64,000 bases of DNA from Buddleja alternifolia (lineage: Eukaryota > Streptophyta > Magnoliopsida > Lamiales > Scrophulariaceae): NCBI GenBank assembly GCA_019426215.1, contig CM033393.1, forward strand, positions 48,610,645-48,674,644, given 5' to 3'. Position numbers and translations under genes: made by a program. Of the stretch, positions 11,576 to 22,773 are shown piece by piece (the first letter of the stretch is position 1; every line of letters starts with the position of its first letter). The notes beneath the pieces were generated by a model. The model saw nothing but the letters and a program-made list of their open reading frames with translations. It had not been told where the DNA came from and did not search any database.

Positions 11576-13086
11576 ATGGGAACCCCACGTGTAATGGTTG
11601 TACCTTATCCAGCACAAGGCCATGTGATTCCAATGTTGGAGCTTTCACTATGGCTAGTAAAGCATGGCATCAAAGTCACATTTGTAAACACCCACTTCAA
11701 TCACCAAAGGGTTGTCAAATCATTATCAAAGGCAGACGACACACAGGAGCTCATGACTATGGTATCCATCCCAGATGGATTGGAATCCTGAGAGGCCAGA
11801 AATGACCTCGGGAAGTTAACAGAAAGGATTTTCAATGTCATGCCTGGGGAGCTGGAGGCTCTTGTTGAAAGAATAAATGAAAATGGAGGAGAAATAATCA
11901 CCTGTGTAACTGCTGATTGGACTATGGGATGGGCTCTAGAGGTGGCTGAGAAATTAGGCCCCAGGAGAGTGGCCTTCTGGTCGGCTGCAGCTGCGGTTTT
12001 GGCCTTGTTTGTCACTCAACATCCCAAAACTGGTAAATGGTGGGATTATAGACAGCAAAGGTGAGTCTTCTTGTATAATAATAGTATACAATACTGCAAG
12101 TAATTTAAAATCAGCTGGCAAAAGATGATAGTATTTTACTGTATATTTCTGTAGTCTGTACTTATAAAGCTAATTTCAACCTTATTCATATCAATACTTA
12201 CTATACAGGAAGACTCTTGATGAACCAGATGATTCATCTTTCACCAAATATACCTGTCATGAACTCTATGAATCTTTTATGGGCCTATATTAGCGATCCC
12301 GCCACACAGAAAATTGTTTTTGACATGCTGGTGAAAAACTTCTCAATGAAATTGACAGATTGGCTTATTTGCAACTCATCTAGTGATTTGGAGCCAGGAG
12401 CTTTTTCCCTATTTCCAGATATTCTACCTGTGGGCCCTCTTCTGGCAAGCAACCGCCTCGGGACCTCAGTAGGCCATTTCTGGCCAGAGGAGTATGCTTG
12501 CTTGGTCTGGATGGATCAACAGCCACCCAATTCTGTCATATATGTGGCATTTGGAAGCTTCACTGCGTTTGACCCGACCCAGTTTGAGAACTTAGCTCAC
12601 GGACTCGAACTCACAAATAGGGCATTCCTGTGGGTCGCTAGGCAAGATATAACGACCAATACTGATAATTCTTATCCTAAAGGTTTCAAAGATAAGAGTA
12701 CATAACAGAGGGCAAATAGTGGGGTGGGCCCCTCAGCAACGGGTCTTGGCTCATCCCTCGGTTACTTGCTTTATAAGCCATTGAGGGAATTCTATCATTG
12801 AGGGAATTGGCAAGGGAGTCCCTTTTCTGTGCTGGCCCTATATTGCAAACCAGTTCTTTAACCAGAACTACATTTGTGATGAGTGGGAGGTTGGCTTAGG
12901 TTAAGCAAAGATGAAAGTGGGATAATCAGACAAGGAGAAATTAAGGGTAAGGTAGAGTGTCTTCTGAGTGATAAAAGATACAAGGAAAGAGCTTTGAATG
13001 TTAAAGAAAAGATCATGCATAGTGTCAAAGGAGGGTGCTCTCTTAAGAATTTCAATAAATTTATAGAATGGATCAAGGATAACTGA
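11576..13086 (+). pseudogene. UGT copy 1: decayed UGT83A-like glycosyltransferase
   Basis: Two exons (11576-12060 and 12209-13086) are homologous to copy 2 just downstream. The start is recognisable (PYPAQGHVIP, catalytic His present). It is broken by a TGA at 11789-11791 where the family has Trp, a one-base frameshift near 12028, and another near 12692. A TGA at 12782-12784 lies inside the donor-binding PSPG box, where the HCGWNS motif is lost along with three bases. A one-base loss follows near 12900. The C-terminal 60 residues (KDESGIIRQGEI...) are still alignable. Intron 12061-12208 has normal GT-AG ends in the same phase as copies 2 and 3. No functional enzyme can be made. Confidence 0.93.
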
Positions 13087-13926
13087 TATGATGATTCCTT
13101 GTGAAAAAATTGTGTTGTATCCAAGAATAATTGAATGTGTATGTTCTCTATATTAAAAACACAAGGTCAAGAACAGAATTAACCTAACAAAACTCTTCTC
13201 CCTACATTCACAGGATATTTTATTGACGAATTTATAGGGAAGTCTCTGAAATTACTACGAAAAAACTTGAGTTCGTTATGTTGTATTTCAAAAGATAACT
13301 GTCAATAAAGTTCCAGTATGGAATTCATGCTTGGATCAGTTATTTAAGGAAATTGTATTACACCTCAAATCCATGTCAGTATTGGTTTTATTTCAAGCAC
13401 CAAGATCAAAATTTTCCCAACAATAAGAAAGCATAATTTTAGAACATAACTCGGCATAAGACCATTATCGTATACAGTTTCAGACTATAGATCAGATCAT
13501 CAGAAAGATATGTCATAATTAGGCACTAATTGTTCAAAAGAAACTACGCTATGAATAATTATATGCCATAGCCCATAGATCTTTTCATCATAAGGAACGA
13601 TAACAACAATTAAAAGCTGGACAAATATAACTTACTCTCCGCTGCTTCTACAGTTCCATAGATACAGGACACAGTTCTAGAATCAACATACAAGAATATG
13701 CATAATTCCAAGAAATGAAGGTAACATAGATTTAAAATGTAGTAGTAATCATAATCAGTGTAGAGGAAAAAACTAAAACAATAAGGTAAAAACAAATATA
13801 TAAGAACAAAAAACCATACAAAATGATGAAAGGGGAGAAATGAATCCAGCTTTGGCATTTACGTAAGCCTTGAGAAAATGACAAGACCTTGTTGTTGATT
13901 TCTTTATTTCTATCACCCATGCCACC
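13087..13926. other. Spacer between UGT copies 1 and 2
   Basis: No gene is seen. The last 330 bases or so resemble the region upstream of copy 3: TTCTAGAATCAAC near 13674 against TTTCAGAATCAAC near 16647. This suggests the duplication unit included the promoter. Confidence 0.5.
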
Positions 13927-13933
13927 TATAAAA
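13927..13933 (+). promoter_or_regulatory. TATA box of UGT copy 2
   Basis: TATAAAA in the context ACCTATAAAATCAAC, 59 bases before the ATG. Copy 3 has the near-identical ACCTATAAAAATCAAC at the matching place, so the element is conserved between the duplicates. Confidence 0.65.
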
Positions 13934-13985
13934 TCAACAAAAAAATTAGTTTGAAGCAATAAAGAATTTTCTTGAGGGGTGAAAA

Positions 13986-15787
13986 ATGAGTAAACCACAT
14001 GTATTAGCAATACCTTATCCAGCTCAAGGCCATGTCATTCCCTTGATGGAGCTTGCCCAGTGTTTAGCAAGGAGTGGTATAAAAGTTACATTTGTCAACA
14101 CTGAGTTCAATCACGAGCGCATCGTGAAGGCACTGTCACATACAGGGGATATAAATGAACTGATACATTTGGCTTCAATCCCAGATGGGCTAGAACCAGG
14201 GGAGGACAGAAATGACCTGGGAAAGTTAACAGAAGCCATGTTAAAGGTCATGCCTGAGAAACTGGAGGCTCTCATTGAAAAGATAAATGAAACGGAAAGT
14301 GATAAAATCATGTGTGTGATTACTGACTATGGTTTAGGATGGGCCTTGGAGGTAGCAGAGAAATTGGGAATCAAGAGAGCATCCTTCTTGCCAGCAGCAG
14401 TCGCTCTGTTGTCCTTGGCAATCAATGTCCCGAAACTAGTTGATGATGGGATTATTGACAGCAATGGTAAGCCTTAATTGTTTTTTCGTTCATTCTCCTG
14501 CAATACTGGAACACAAAGATGCAATCTTGACAGAAAAGTAATAAATAAATCACTTAAATGGGAATGAAAAGGCTTATACAGGTTTACAGATGAATCTTGG
14601 GAATATTACTCCCTTTGTCACAAATTATATGACTCTCATTTTCATTTCGAGATGTCCCAAAAAAGATTCCATTTCCTAGAATAAATTCTTTTTATTAAAA
14701 ATTACCCTCTCAATTAAAGTAACGATGTTGCAAAACTTTAATAATGTGAAAATAAGCAAAAGATTAGATTTTTCTAACTCTCACCTAAAACTTCTGGCAG
14801 ATCTAATAAGAGTTCTACAAAATTACCAAGCTGTTACTATTTTGCTATTTTTTAGTTCAACAAAAACATTTATTATTTATTTTCTAATATGGCCCTCCAG
14901 GCATTCCCTTGAAGCACCAAGTGATTCAGCTGTCACCAGGCATGCCTGAAATGAGCACTGCGAACTTTGCATGGACATGCATCGGTGACATAGCCACGCA
15001 AAAAATTATGTTTCAGTCCATAAGACTGAATAACAAATCAGCAAAATTGGCAGACCGGCTAATTTGCAACTCATCGTATGAATTGGAGCATGAGGCACTC
15101 ACTTTGGTTCCTAATTGTTTACCAATAGGCCCTCTTCTTGCAAGTAATCGTCTTGGAAAATCAGCAGGATATTTCTGGCCAGAAGATTCAGATTGCCTCA
15201 CATGGCTTGATCAACAGCCAACCAATTCTGTTATTTATGTTGCATTTGGGAGCTTCACTGTCTTTGATCAAGTCCAGTTCCAAGAATTGGCTCTTGGGCT
15301 TGAACTTACCAACAGGCCATTCCTATGGGTTGTTAGACAAGATATGACTCAGGATAACATTAAGGCATACCCGAAAGGATTCCATGAACGGGTAAAGAAT
15401 CGTGGGAAAATGGTGAGTTGGGCACCTCAACAGAAGATTTTATCTCACCCTTCTGTTTCTTGCTTTTTGAGCCATTGCGGTTGGAACTCTACCATTGAAG
15501 GCATAAGCAACGGGGTCCCTTTCTTGTGCTGGCCTTACTTTGCAGACCAGTTTCTCAACCAGACATACATTTGTGATTATTGGGGAATTGGATTAGGCCT
15601 AGACAAAGATAATAGTGGAATCATTAGACAGGAAGAGATCAGGACTAAGGTGGAGCTTCTTCTGACTAATAAGTGCTACAAAACAAGAACCATGAATCTT
15701 CAATCAAGAACCATGTCCAGTGTTACAGAAAAAGGGTGTTCTCAGAAGAATTTCAAGAATTTCGTAAATTGGATCAAGGAAACCTAG
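13986..15787 (+). CDS. UGT83A1-like: UGT copy 2: intact UGT83A-like UDP-glycosyltransferase
   Basis: Two exons, 13986-14466 and 14901-15787 (481 + 887 bases), encode 455 residues, a normal length for plant family-1 UGTs. Such cytosolic GT-B enzymes transfer glucose from UDP-glucose to small acceptors; the acceptor here is unknown. Visible features: the N-terminal PYPAQGHVIP with catalytic His16, the Asp of VITDYGLGWALEVA at residue 114, SIPDGLE, VYVAFGSF-type beta strand, and a complete 44-residue PSPG box (residues 334-377) from WAPQQ through HCGWNS to the terminal Asp-Gln. The phase-1 intron (14467-14900) is at the same site in all three copies. Motif wording matches UGT83A1 closely; a neighbouring UGT group is less likely. 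It is the only intact copy in the array. Confidence 0.93.
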
Positions 15788-16921
15788 GATTATTAGATTC
15801 AATTAATAATCAAGAATGTGTTGTTTTTACATGATTTTGCAGGTCAATGAATTGCACCATTTTAGATACTACAATAATTAACACAATTTAAATTGGGCTA
15901 TATTTAATATAGTTTGAAATCTAGTCGTAATGATGGAGCGGAGAATATAATTGTGAAGGATTTGAAACTCGTTTTCAAGCTTCAAAGAAAATTCTAGAAT
16001 ACTCAACATAAATCACATCGAGATAGAATGATGAAAAATAGGGTTCAAATGTATTTGGATAACACAATCCTAGCAAGGTCTAGAAACATCAGCCTAAAAT
16101 GACCCAACTCAGAAAATTATGGAACTTGCTCTAAAATAATCCAACTAATGATCAAGCATGTGGTAAAATATTGGGCACAAACACAACTATAGAAAATACT
16201 AAAAGATAAATGAAAAGTCCCTGAAAATGGATAAATTCAGAAAAATGTCCGGACAAAAGAGTCGAATTAATGGAATTTCGAGACGGAAGGCAGTCCCTCG
16301 CTGCAGCAGTCGTGGTGGTTTAGGTTCATCTCAAAATATAATTGAGTACATTTATGGATCATGTCCTAACTCCTCCTGAATTAAAAGTTCCAAAAATGCA
16401 TCCGACTCTTGTCTACATCACAATCATATTGGAAGAAAAAGGGAAAAGACCTACAGTGCATGCTACTAGTTGACCTGGTAATAGAAATTATCTGACCAAG
16501 TCTTCCTTTTCTCTAGATTGCTGGCCTTGGAAGAATTATATTGACTGGTCTTATTATAAGAAGGAATAATTATACAAGTGAAAGCAACTAAAACTTAACC
16601 CCATGACAGACAGATGCTTACACTACTCCAACAATACAGCACAAAGTTTCAGAATCAACCAACAAAATTGCTTAGTTCTAAAAGAAGAATAACAACATTG
16701 AAACAAACATAAAATCAGTGAAACGAAGTCATAATCTCCGCCTAGAACAAGAATGAAGCAGACAAGACAAACAAACTAAACAAGTAACTAAGCTACAAGA
16801 GCTAAAAATGAAAGATATAACCAATTTCATATAATTGACAAAACAGAATAATTGATTCCAATTTCGGCACCTGCAAACTCTTGATTTCGAGTATTCTTTA
16901 TTCTTGATCATCCATTGTACC
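15788..16921. other. Spacer between UGT copies 2 and 3
   Basis: No coding exon is recognised. The right part resembles the promoter region of copy 2. Elsewhere the sequence is AT-rich without clear repeats. Confidence 0.5.
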
Positions 16922-16929
16922 TATAAAAA
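16922..16929 (+). promoter_or_regulatory. TATA box of UGT copy 3
   Basis: TATAAAAA, 55 bases before the ATG at 16977, in the same context as copy 2. Confidence 0.6.
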
Positions 16930-17446
16930 TCAACGTAAACTAGAAGTAAATATAGAACTTTCAAGTGCAAAACAAAATGGGAAAACCACATGTAATGGCA
17001 ATACCATATCCAGCACAAGGCCATGTGATTCCCCTAATGGAGGTTGCCCAATGCTTAGCAAACAATGGTGTCAAAGTCACATTCGTAAACACCGAGTTCA
17101 ACCACAAGCGAGTCGTTGAGGCAATTTCACAAACAGGTGGTGTGCATGAACTGATCAGTTTGGTCTCCGTTCAAGACGTCATGGAATCATGGGAGGACAG
17201 AAATGACCATGGAAAATTAGCAGATGCAATGATCAACATCATGCCTCAGAGGCTGCAGAACCTAATTGAGAAGATAAATGGTACAGAAAGCGATGAAATT
17301 ACGTGTGTTATTACAGATATTTACATGGCGGGGGCAATGGATGTGGCTGAAAAGCTTGGTATCAAGAGAGCAGCTTTCTGTTCAACGTCGGTGGCAATGT
17401 TGGCCTTAGTTATCAATGCCCAGAAGCTGGTTGACGATGGGATTAT

Positions 17447-19225
17447 TGTAACACCCGCCCCTTTTTGTTTTATATAATTATTAATTAAGCTATTATTAAA
17501 TAGAATATATATATATATATATATATACATATATACATATATATAGATAGATATTACCAACTTATTTAAAATGATATATTAGAATCAACTAAAATCTAGG
17601 GATAAGATATATTAGAATCAACTAGAATCTAGGGATATAACTTGGTTACTACTCTACATCTAAGTTGTTGTTATCTAATCCTAACAACAATTTATCTCTA
17701 ATAACTTGAAACTTATCCAAACTCTTTTAATGCATTATCAGTAATAATTATATTTATATATAGATGTATCTTTCTACTTGTTTTCTCAATTAAATAATGA
17801 ATTTTCGGATATATTAATTAACACGTGATTTAGATGAGCATATCACCTCAAATCTACCAAATCTAGTGGATTTAAGCCTATCTCATCATATCTAACCCCT
17901 TAGGGACTTAGAAACCTACTCAAACTCTTCTAACTGAACCCCAGACTCCCTATAAATAGCCCCCACCTATGCATACGAAAATTGCACCTCTTATTCATAT
18001 TTCTCCCTCAAATTTCATCTAGGCTTAGGAAGTTCATTAGAAGAATCCGAGGAGGCTGTTGTTGTTCAAGCTCGGGCTGACGGTGAGGTAGATATTTTGA
18101 AAAACCCTAGTTTTCTCTATAGTATTTTATGATAACAACTAGGTTCTTACTTTGTAAATCCAATGTGTAGGATCCAAAAAAAAACCCACAGACGTGTAGC
18201 TAAATCGAGTTTCAAAATAGTAAGTGGTTTTTACCCTTCTATTGTTTGTGAAATTTATTTCAAAACTCCATGTTATATTTTGTAAAACTATTTTGATATT
18301 AAAATAGGTCTTGAGCATGCTAGATTTAGTTTTCTTATATAAAATTGCTACCATGTGATCTATGTTTTCTAAACTGTCAATTTGCTTGTGTTAAAACATT
18401 TCATTTGAAATTGTGAATGATTCGTATGCTCTGAGTTATTAGTATCTATTGGTAAGGAATTAATTCCGGGCCTCCTGTAGGGCTTTAAATATACAGTGTT
18501 GAACCTTTGAGCCTCCTGCGGCGAATTAATAGCAGTGTTTGAACCTTTGAGCCTACTGCGGCGAATTAATAGCAGTTTTGGCCTACCTAGCGGGATAAAC
18601 AGCTAGGACTTGATCAAGTTTACTACTAGGTTCTAAGAAGTTCATGAGCATTAGAAAAATTCTTTGATAGATTGATATATTTGAAGTTATTTGATAAAGT
18701 GATTTTAAATTTTGATTTGCCTACAAAGTCGATCACATGTTATATATGTAAGTTTTTGTTGAATTGCAAAACCCATTTTAATAAATTACTTTGATTTAAA
18801 ACAAAAATAGTTCGTTTTATGCTTTCACATAATTTTTAAAATGTATACATACTTAACATGCTCTAGACCGGTAGAAGGCGTTAGAACTATTTACTGGGCG
18901 ACTTTTGTCGCTCATACCACGATTCTAAATTTTGCAGAAAGTTCAGTCGAGTCATAGGAGGATGAGGAACAATATTTGGGATGGTGAAGATGGTGATTAG
19001 CTAGGATGTTACTTTTAGAATTTTTTGAATTAAATAAATATTTTTGGGATTTTGTCGTTTTTACGAAAACCCTGTTTTATTTCTGAACTTTTGAGCAATT
19101 GTAATAAAGGAGAAGTTTTAGATTTCATTTTTAGTATTGCTTTGAACCTCTGGGTTTCGTGTCTTTAAGTCCTTTCGGGCTTGGGGACATGGCCATCACG
19201 CGACCCCAATTTTGGGGGCGTGACA
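17447..19225 (+). mobile_element. Solo LTR inserted in exon 1 of UGT copy 3
   Basis: A 1779-bp segment begins TGTAACACCC and ends GCGTGACA (TG...CA). It is flanked by the exact 5-bp target duplication ATTAT (17442-17446 and 19226-19230). It contains a TATA-like TATAAATAG at 17951 and an AATAAA-like stretch (TAATAAAGGAG, near 19100) towards its right end. Its transcriptional direction is therefore the same as the UGT. No internal region, primer site or coding sequence is present, as expected after recombination between two LTRs. The termini suggest Ty3/Gypsy, but the lineage cannot be fixed without internal sequence. Confidence 0.9.
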
Positions 19226-19785
19226 ATTATAGATTGCAATGGTGAGTCTTCTAGCTTTTGAATTATATAATATATATATATATATATATGAATCATGATA
19301 CGCTTAATTATGCATGCATGTAATATTATCTGCATATTCCTTCATTTGAAGGTTCAATTTCAATCATAACTATCAACCGATGAGTTAGATATATAGTTTA
19401 TCCTCTTCCTGGTTCAGTCATAATCTATAAGACAATTAAAAAATGAATTTACCGGAAGATATAATTGCTCAAAATTCTAGAGTGCACCCGATGTGGAACG
19501 AGTTCTATACACAAAACAAAAAATAATAAAAAATACTTCACTTATTTGTTGTGTGTTGGTGCATATAATTGGGTCCTACCCCATCAAGAATTTTCCCATA
19601 ACTGCCCCTCAGCAATTCTAGGTAAATTTGCTGGTTTGGTACCTCAAGTTGATATTATTTTGGTATTATATTTTTGGCTACTAGCAATTAGGGTATATTA
19701 AGTTACAAAAATTGGCAATTAAAGTATAAATTCTGGAGGAAAATTCAAAATTGACCGGAAAATGTCATTTGGCGTAAAAACTGAC

Positions 19786-19914
19786 TTGAATTTGAGGATT
19801 TTGCTCAAATGAATGGACAAATAAACTTCAATTTGGGGATTTTGTAGAAATGGACGGAAAAACAACTTCAATTTGGGGATTCTGTATAAATGGACGGAAA
19901 AACACCTTCAATTT
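19786..19914. repeat. Three-copy tandem repeat in the UGT copy 3 intron
   Basis: Units of about 41 bases hold GGGGATTTTGTAGAAATGGA and AACTTCAATTT. The first copy is the most diverged. It lies upstream of a segment (from about 19985) with GGGGCAGCTGCCCC, which looks like decayed transposon sequence. Confidence 0.7.
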
Positions 19915-21103
19915 TAGCCCCTTTGTTCCAGGCCTGTCCATAATCCAATTTATTTGGTTTTGGTTCGACCCATCCACAATAAGAAGAGGGGTTGGCAGGG
20001 GCAGCTGCCCCTCAACTCTTGAAAAATATCCTTTTGGCCCAATAAATATTTGAAATTTAAAATTTTGCCCCTTCAACAATGTATTCGCCCCATAATTAAA
20101 AGTCTGACTTCGTCTCTACCCATTCGAGTCATCAACTTGGTTCCGATTATCCAACGAGATTCGATCCAAATCAATATAATTGTTATGTCATTAATATCCT
20201 TAATCTTATGCAACAGGAACACCATTGAAGAATCAGCTGATTCAGCTATCTCCATCCATGCCCGAAATGAGCACTCAAAACTTCGCATGGTCATGCTTCC
20301 CTGATTTAACCATGCAAAAACTCATCTTCCAAGCCATACTCGTAAACAACAAATTAGCAGAGCTAGCACAATATCTAATTTGCAACTCATCTCACGATTT
20401 AGAGCCCGGCGCACTCGATTTCCTCCCAAATTCTCTGCCAATAGGCCCGCTCCTCGCTAGCAACCGCCTCGGGAAACCCTCGGGCCACTTCTGGCCCGAG
20501 GACTCATCCTGCCTCGAATGGCTCGATCAACAACCAATCAGTTCTGTCATTTACGTCGCCTTTGGGAGCTTCACCGTTTTCAATGAAGTTCAGTTCCAGG
20601 AACTGGCTTCAGGCCTGGAACTCACAAACAGGCCGTTCCTATGGGTTGTGAGGCAAGATATAACTCAGGATATCGATGAGGCTTATCCGGTAGGATTCAA
20701 GGAACGAGTGAAGAATCGCGCGAAGATGGTCGATTGGGCTCCGCAACAGCAGGTCTTATCACACCCGTCCATTGCTTGTTTCTTGACGCATTGTGGTTGG
20801 AACTCGACAACGGAGGGTGTGAGCAATGCGGTGCCGTTTCTGTGCTGGCCCTATTTTGCTGACCAGTTTCTTAACCAGGGTTACATTGTTGATCATTGGA
20901 GAGTTGGGTTAGGGTTAGAGAGAGATGAAAATGGGATTATCAAACAGGAGGAGATTAAGGATAAAGTTGAAAAGGTTTTAAGTGATGGAAGTTTTAGAAC
21001 TAGGGTTTTGGAACTGAAGGAGAAGACTATAGCTGGTGTTGCAGAAGGAGGGAGTTCTCTCAAGAATTTCGATAAATTTATAGATTGGATTAAAGAATAT
21101 TAG

Positions 21104-21610
21104 TCCACTAGAGAGATTAATGGTTTGCATTTATAAAGTGAAGGATTTGTGTTAAGATCAGTAGCATCAATGATGAAATGTTTGCTTATTACTTTAATTA
21201 TCAGCAGTCTGAAATTTGACAAAAAATATGTAAGGGAGAAGAAAACAAAAGCTTTATCATGTGAGATTTGCGTGGAGATCATTTTTTATTTTTTCGGTTT
21301 CCCGAGGTGTGCTCGAGTTGGACAGCTCAAAACTAATCCCTTGAGATATTGTCAGGCACAATTATGGGGGACATCTCCCAAGGTAGTTGTTTGCTTTCCA
21401 CAAGAACTTGAATACAAGATTTCTTGCTTACAAGATCAGAGCTCCTTCCACTCAATTCAGCTTCTTTTGATCATGTAAAACTCATTAGAGTTTATTACGA
21501 TTGATATAAATGCAAAAAAAAATTGTAGACATATCGGGTTTGGCCACGTTGAATTGAGCTCGGACAAGTAATCATTTATCATGTAATTTACTTGAGCTAA
21601 AACCTCCGGT
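21104..21610. other. 3' flank of the UGT array
   Basis: No gene is recognised. The frame at 21149-21478 shows no domain. Confidence 0.45.
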
Positions 21611-21615
21611 CGGAT

Positions 21616-22554
21616 TGTTAGATTAGAGAAAACCCCGTAGGGAACTTGTATTACTGAATAACATATTTATAGAGATACATGTACTTGGTAAACAAGAAAC
21701 CCTAGCTATAAACAAGAAAAAGATAAATACAAGGAAACATAAAGAAACCTAAATTAGCATAAATACTAGAAAGATATGGAAAGATATTATATTATCTAAC
21801 AATCCCCCGCAGTCGAAACGTGAGAGTCTTGAATGTTGAGACTGGACCATAGAAATCTGATCATAGAGAATTTGAGAAGAAGACAGCAACAAAAATAAAA
21901 GGTGGCGGTTGGCCTTAAGAGGCGGCGGGGGCTGCTCCAAATCCTCATTTTTTTAAAGGTGAGCAGCGGCAACTAACAAAACTAAAGGTGGCGGCTAAGC
22001 GCGTCAGCCCGCGGCCAAAGAGAGAAGAAGGCGGCATAAAATAAAAAGGCGGCGGCTCCAAGTTCTTCTTTTCAAAGGGTGAGCGGCGGCAACTAACAAA
22101 ACTAAAAGCGGCGGCGGCCTGCGGCCAAAGAGAGAAGGCAGCGGCATAAAATAAAAAGATGGCGGCCATAGAAAAACAAAAAGAGAAAACGAGATAAGGG
22201 AGAAGAAGCTGGCGGCGGCGGCCATAGGAGAAAGAAAGAAAAAAGAAATTAGATAGAGAAACACTAAACTAGATACGTAGCGCCGGACGGGGACGGGGAC
22301 TTGAGGATGGCGGCAGAAGCGAGGGATCGAGAGACCATGGCTCGAAGCCATGGCTCTGATACCATGTTAGATTAGAGAAAACCCCGTGGGGAACTTGTAT
22401 TACTGAATAACATATATATTTATAGAGATACATGTACTTGGTAAACAAGAAACCCTAACTATAAACAAGAAAAAGATAAATATAAGGAAATATAAAGAAA
22501 CCTAAATTAACATAAATACTAGAAAGATATGGAAAGATATTATATTATCTAACA
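21616..22554 (-). mobile_element. TRIM (miniature LTR retrotransposon)
   Basis: Two direct LTRs, 21616-21801 (186 bp) and 22365-22554 (190 bp), both start TGTTAGAT and end ATCTAACA and differ at only a few positions. The 5-bp target duplication CGGAT is exact (21611-21615 and 22555-22559). On the minus strand, the primer-binding site TGGTATCAGAGCC (initiator tRNA-Met) directly follows the LTR at 22352-22364. A purine tract (GCGGGGGAT) precedes the other LTR at about 21802-21810. The 563-bp interior has no ORF. It holds GGC-rich, roughly 118-bp tandem units (about 21950-22185). A non-autonomous element that needs partner proteins. Confidence 0.92.
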
Positions 22555-22773
22555 CGGATGAGTCTGAGTCAGGTAGTAATTCCTTTAAATGAGATAACAA
22601 GAATTAATAAAAATTAAAATCCCAAACATGGTATTGGTGAGGTTCTTCTGTGGAGTACAATATAGAGTGGAAGTGTGGAAACATATATGGAACACTATAT
22701 ATGATCTCTGTTTGATTTTTCATTTAAAATTAAAAATTATTTTATTAACTAAAATATTAAGAAGGGTACGAGT

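Larger units (their letters stand above)
16977..21103 (+). pseudogene. UGT83A1-like: UGT copy 3: UGT83A-like gene split by a solo LTR
   Basis: Exon 1 is 16977-17446 plus 19231-19241, exon 2 is 20217-21103. Without the 1.8 kb insertion the exon lengths are 481 and 887 bases, exactly those of copy 2, and 455 codons. The insertion falls 11 bases before the donor GGTGAGT, so translation from the normal start runs into LTR sequence and stops at 17475-17477. Exon 1 keeps His16 but has drifted at conserved spots (SVQDVMES instead of SIPDGLEP; MAGAMDVA instead of LGWALEVA). Exon 2 is fully open, with an intact PSPG box (WAPQQ...HCGWNS...DQ). I call it a disrupted gene. A separate transcript of exon 2 started in the LTR is possible but unproven. 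Confidence 0.9.

Noticed and set aside
14606..14640. TACTCCCTTTGTC, similar to a Stowaway MITE end, in the UGT copy 2 intron
   Set aside because: The opposite end was not found, and the flanking TA duplication cannot be shown.
21945..22351. Open frames on the minus strand within the TRIM
   Set aside because: They come from GGC-rich tandem units and lack any gag or pol feature.
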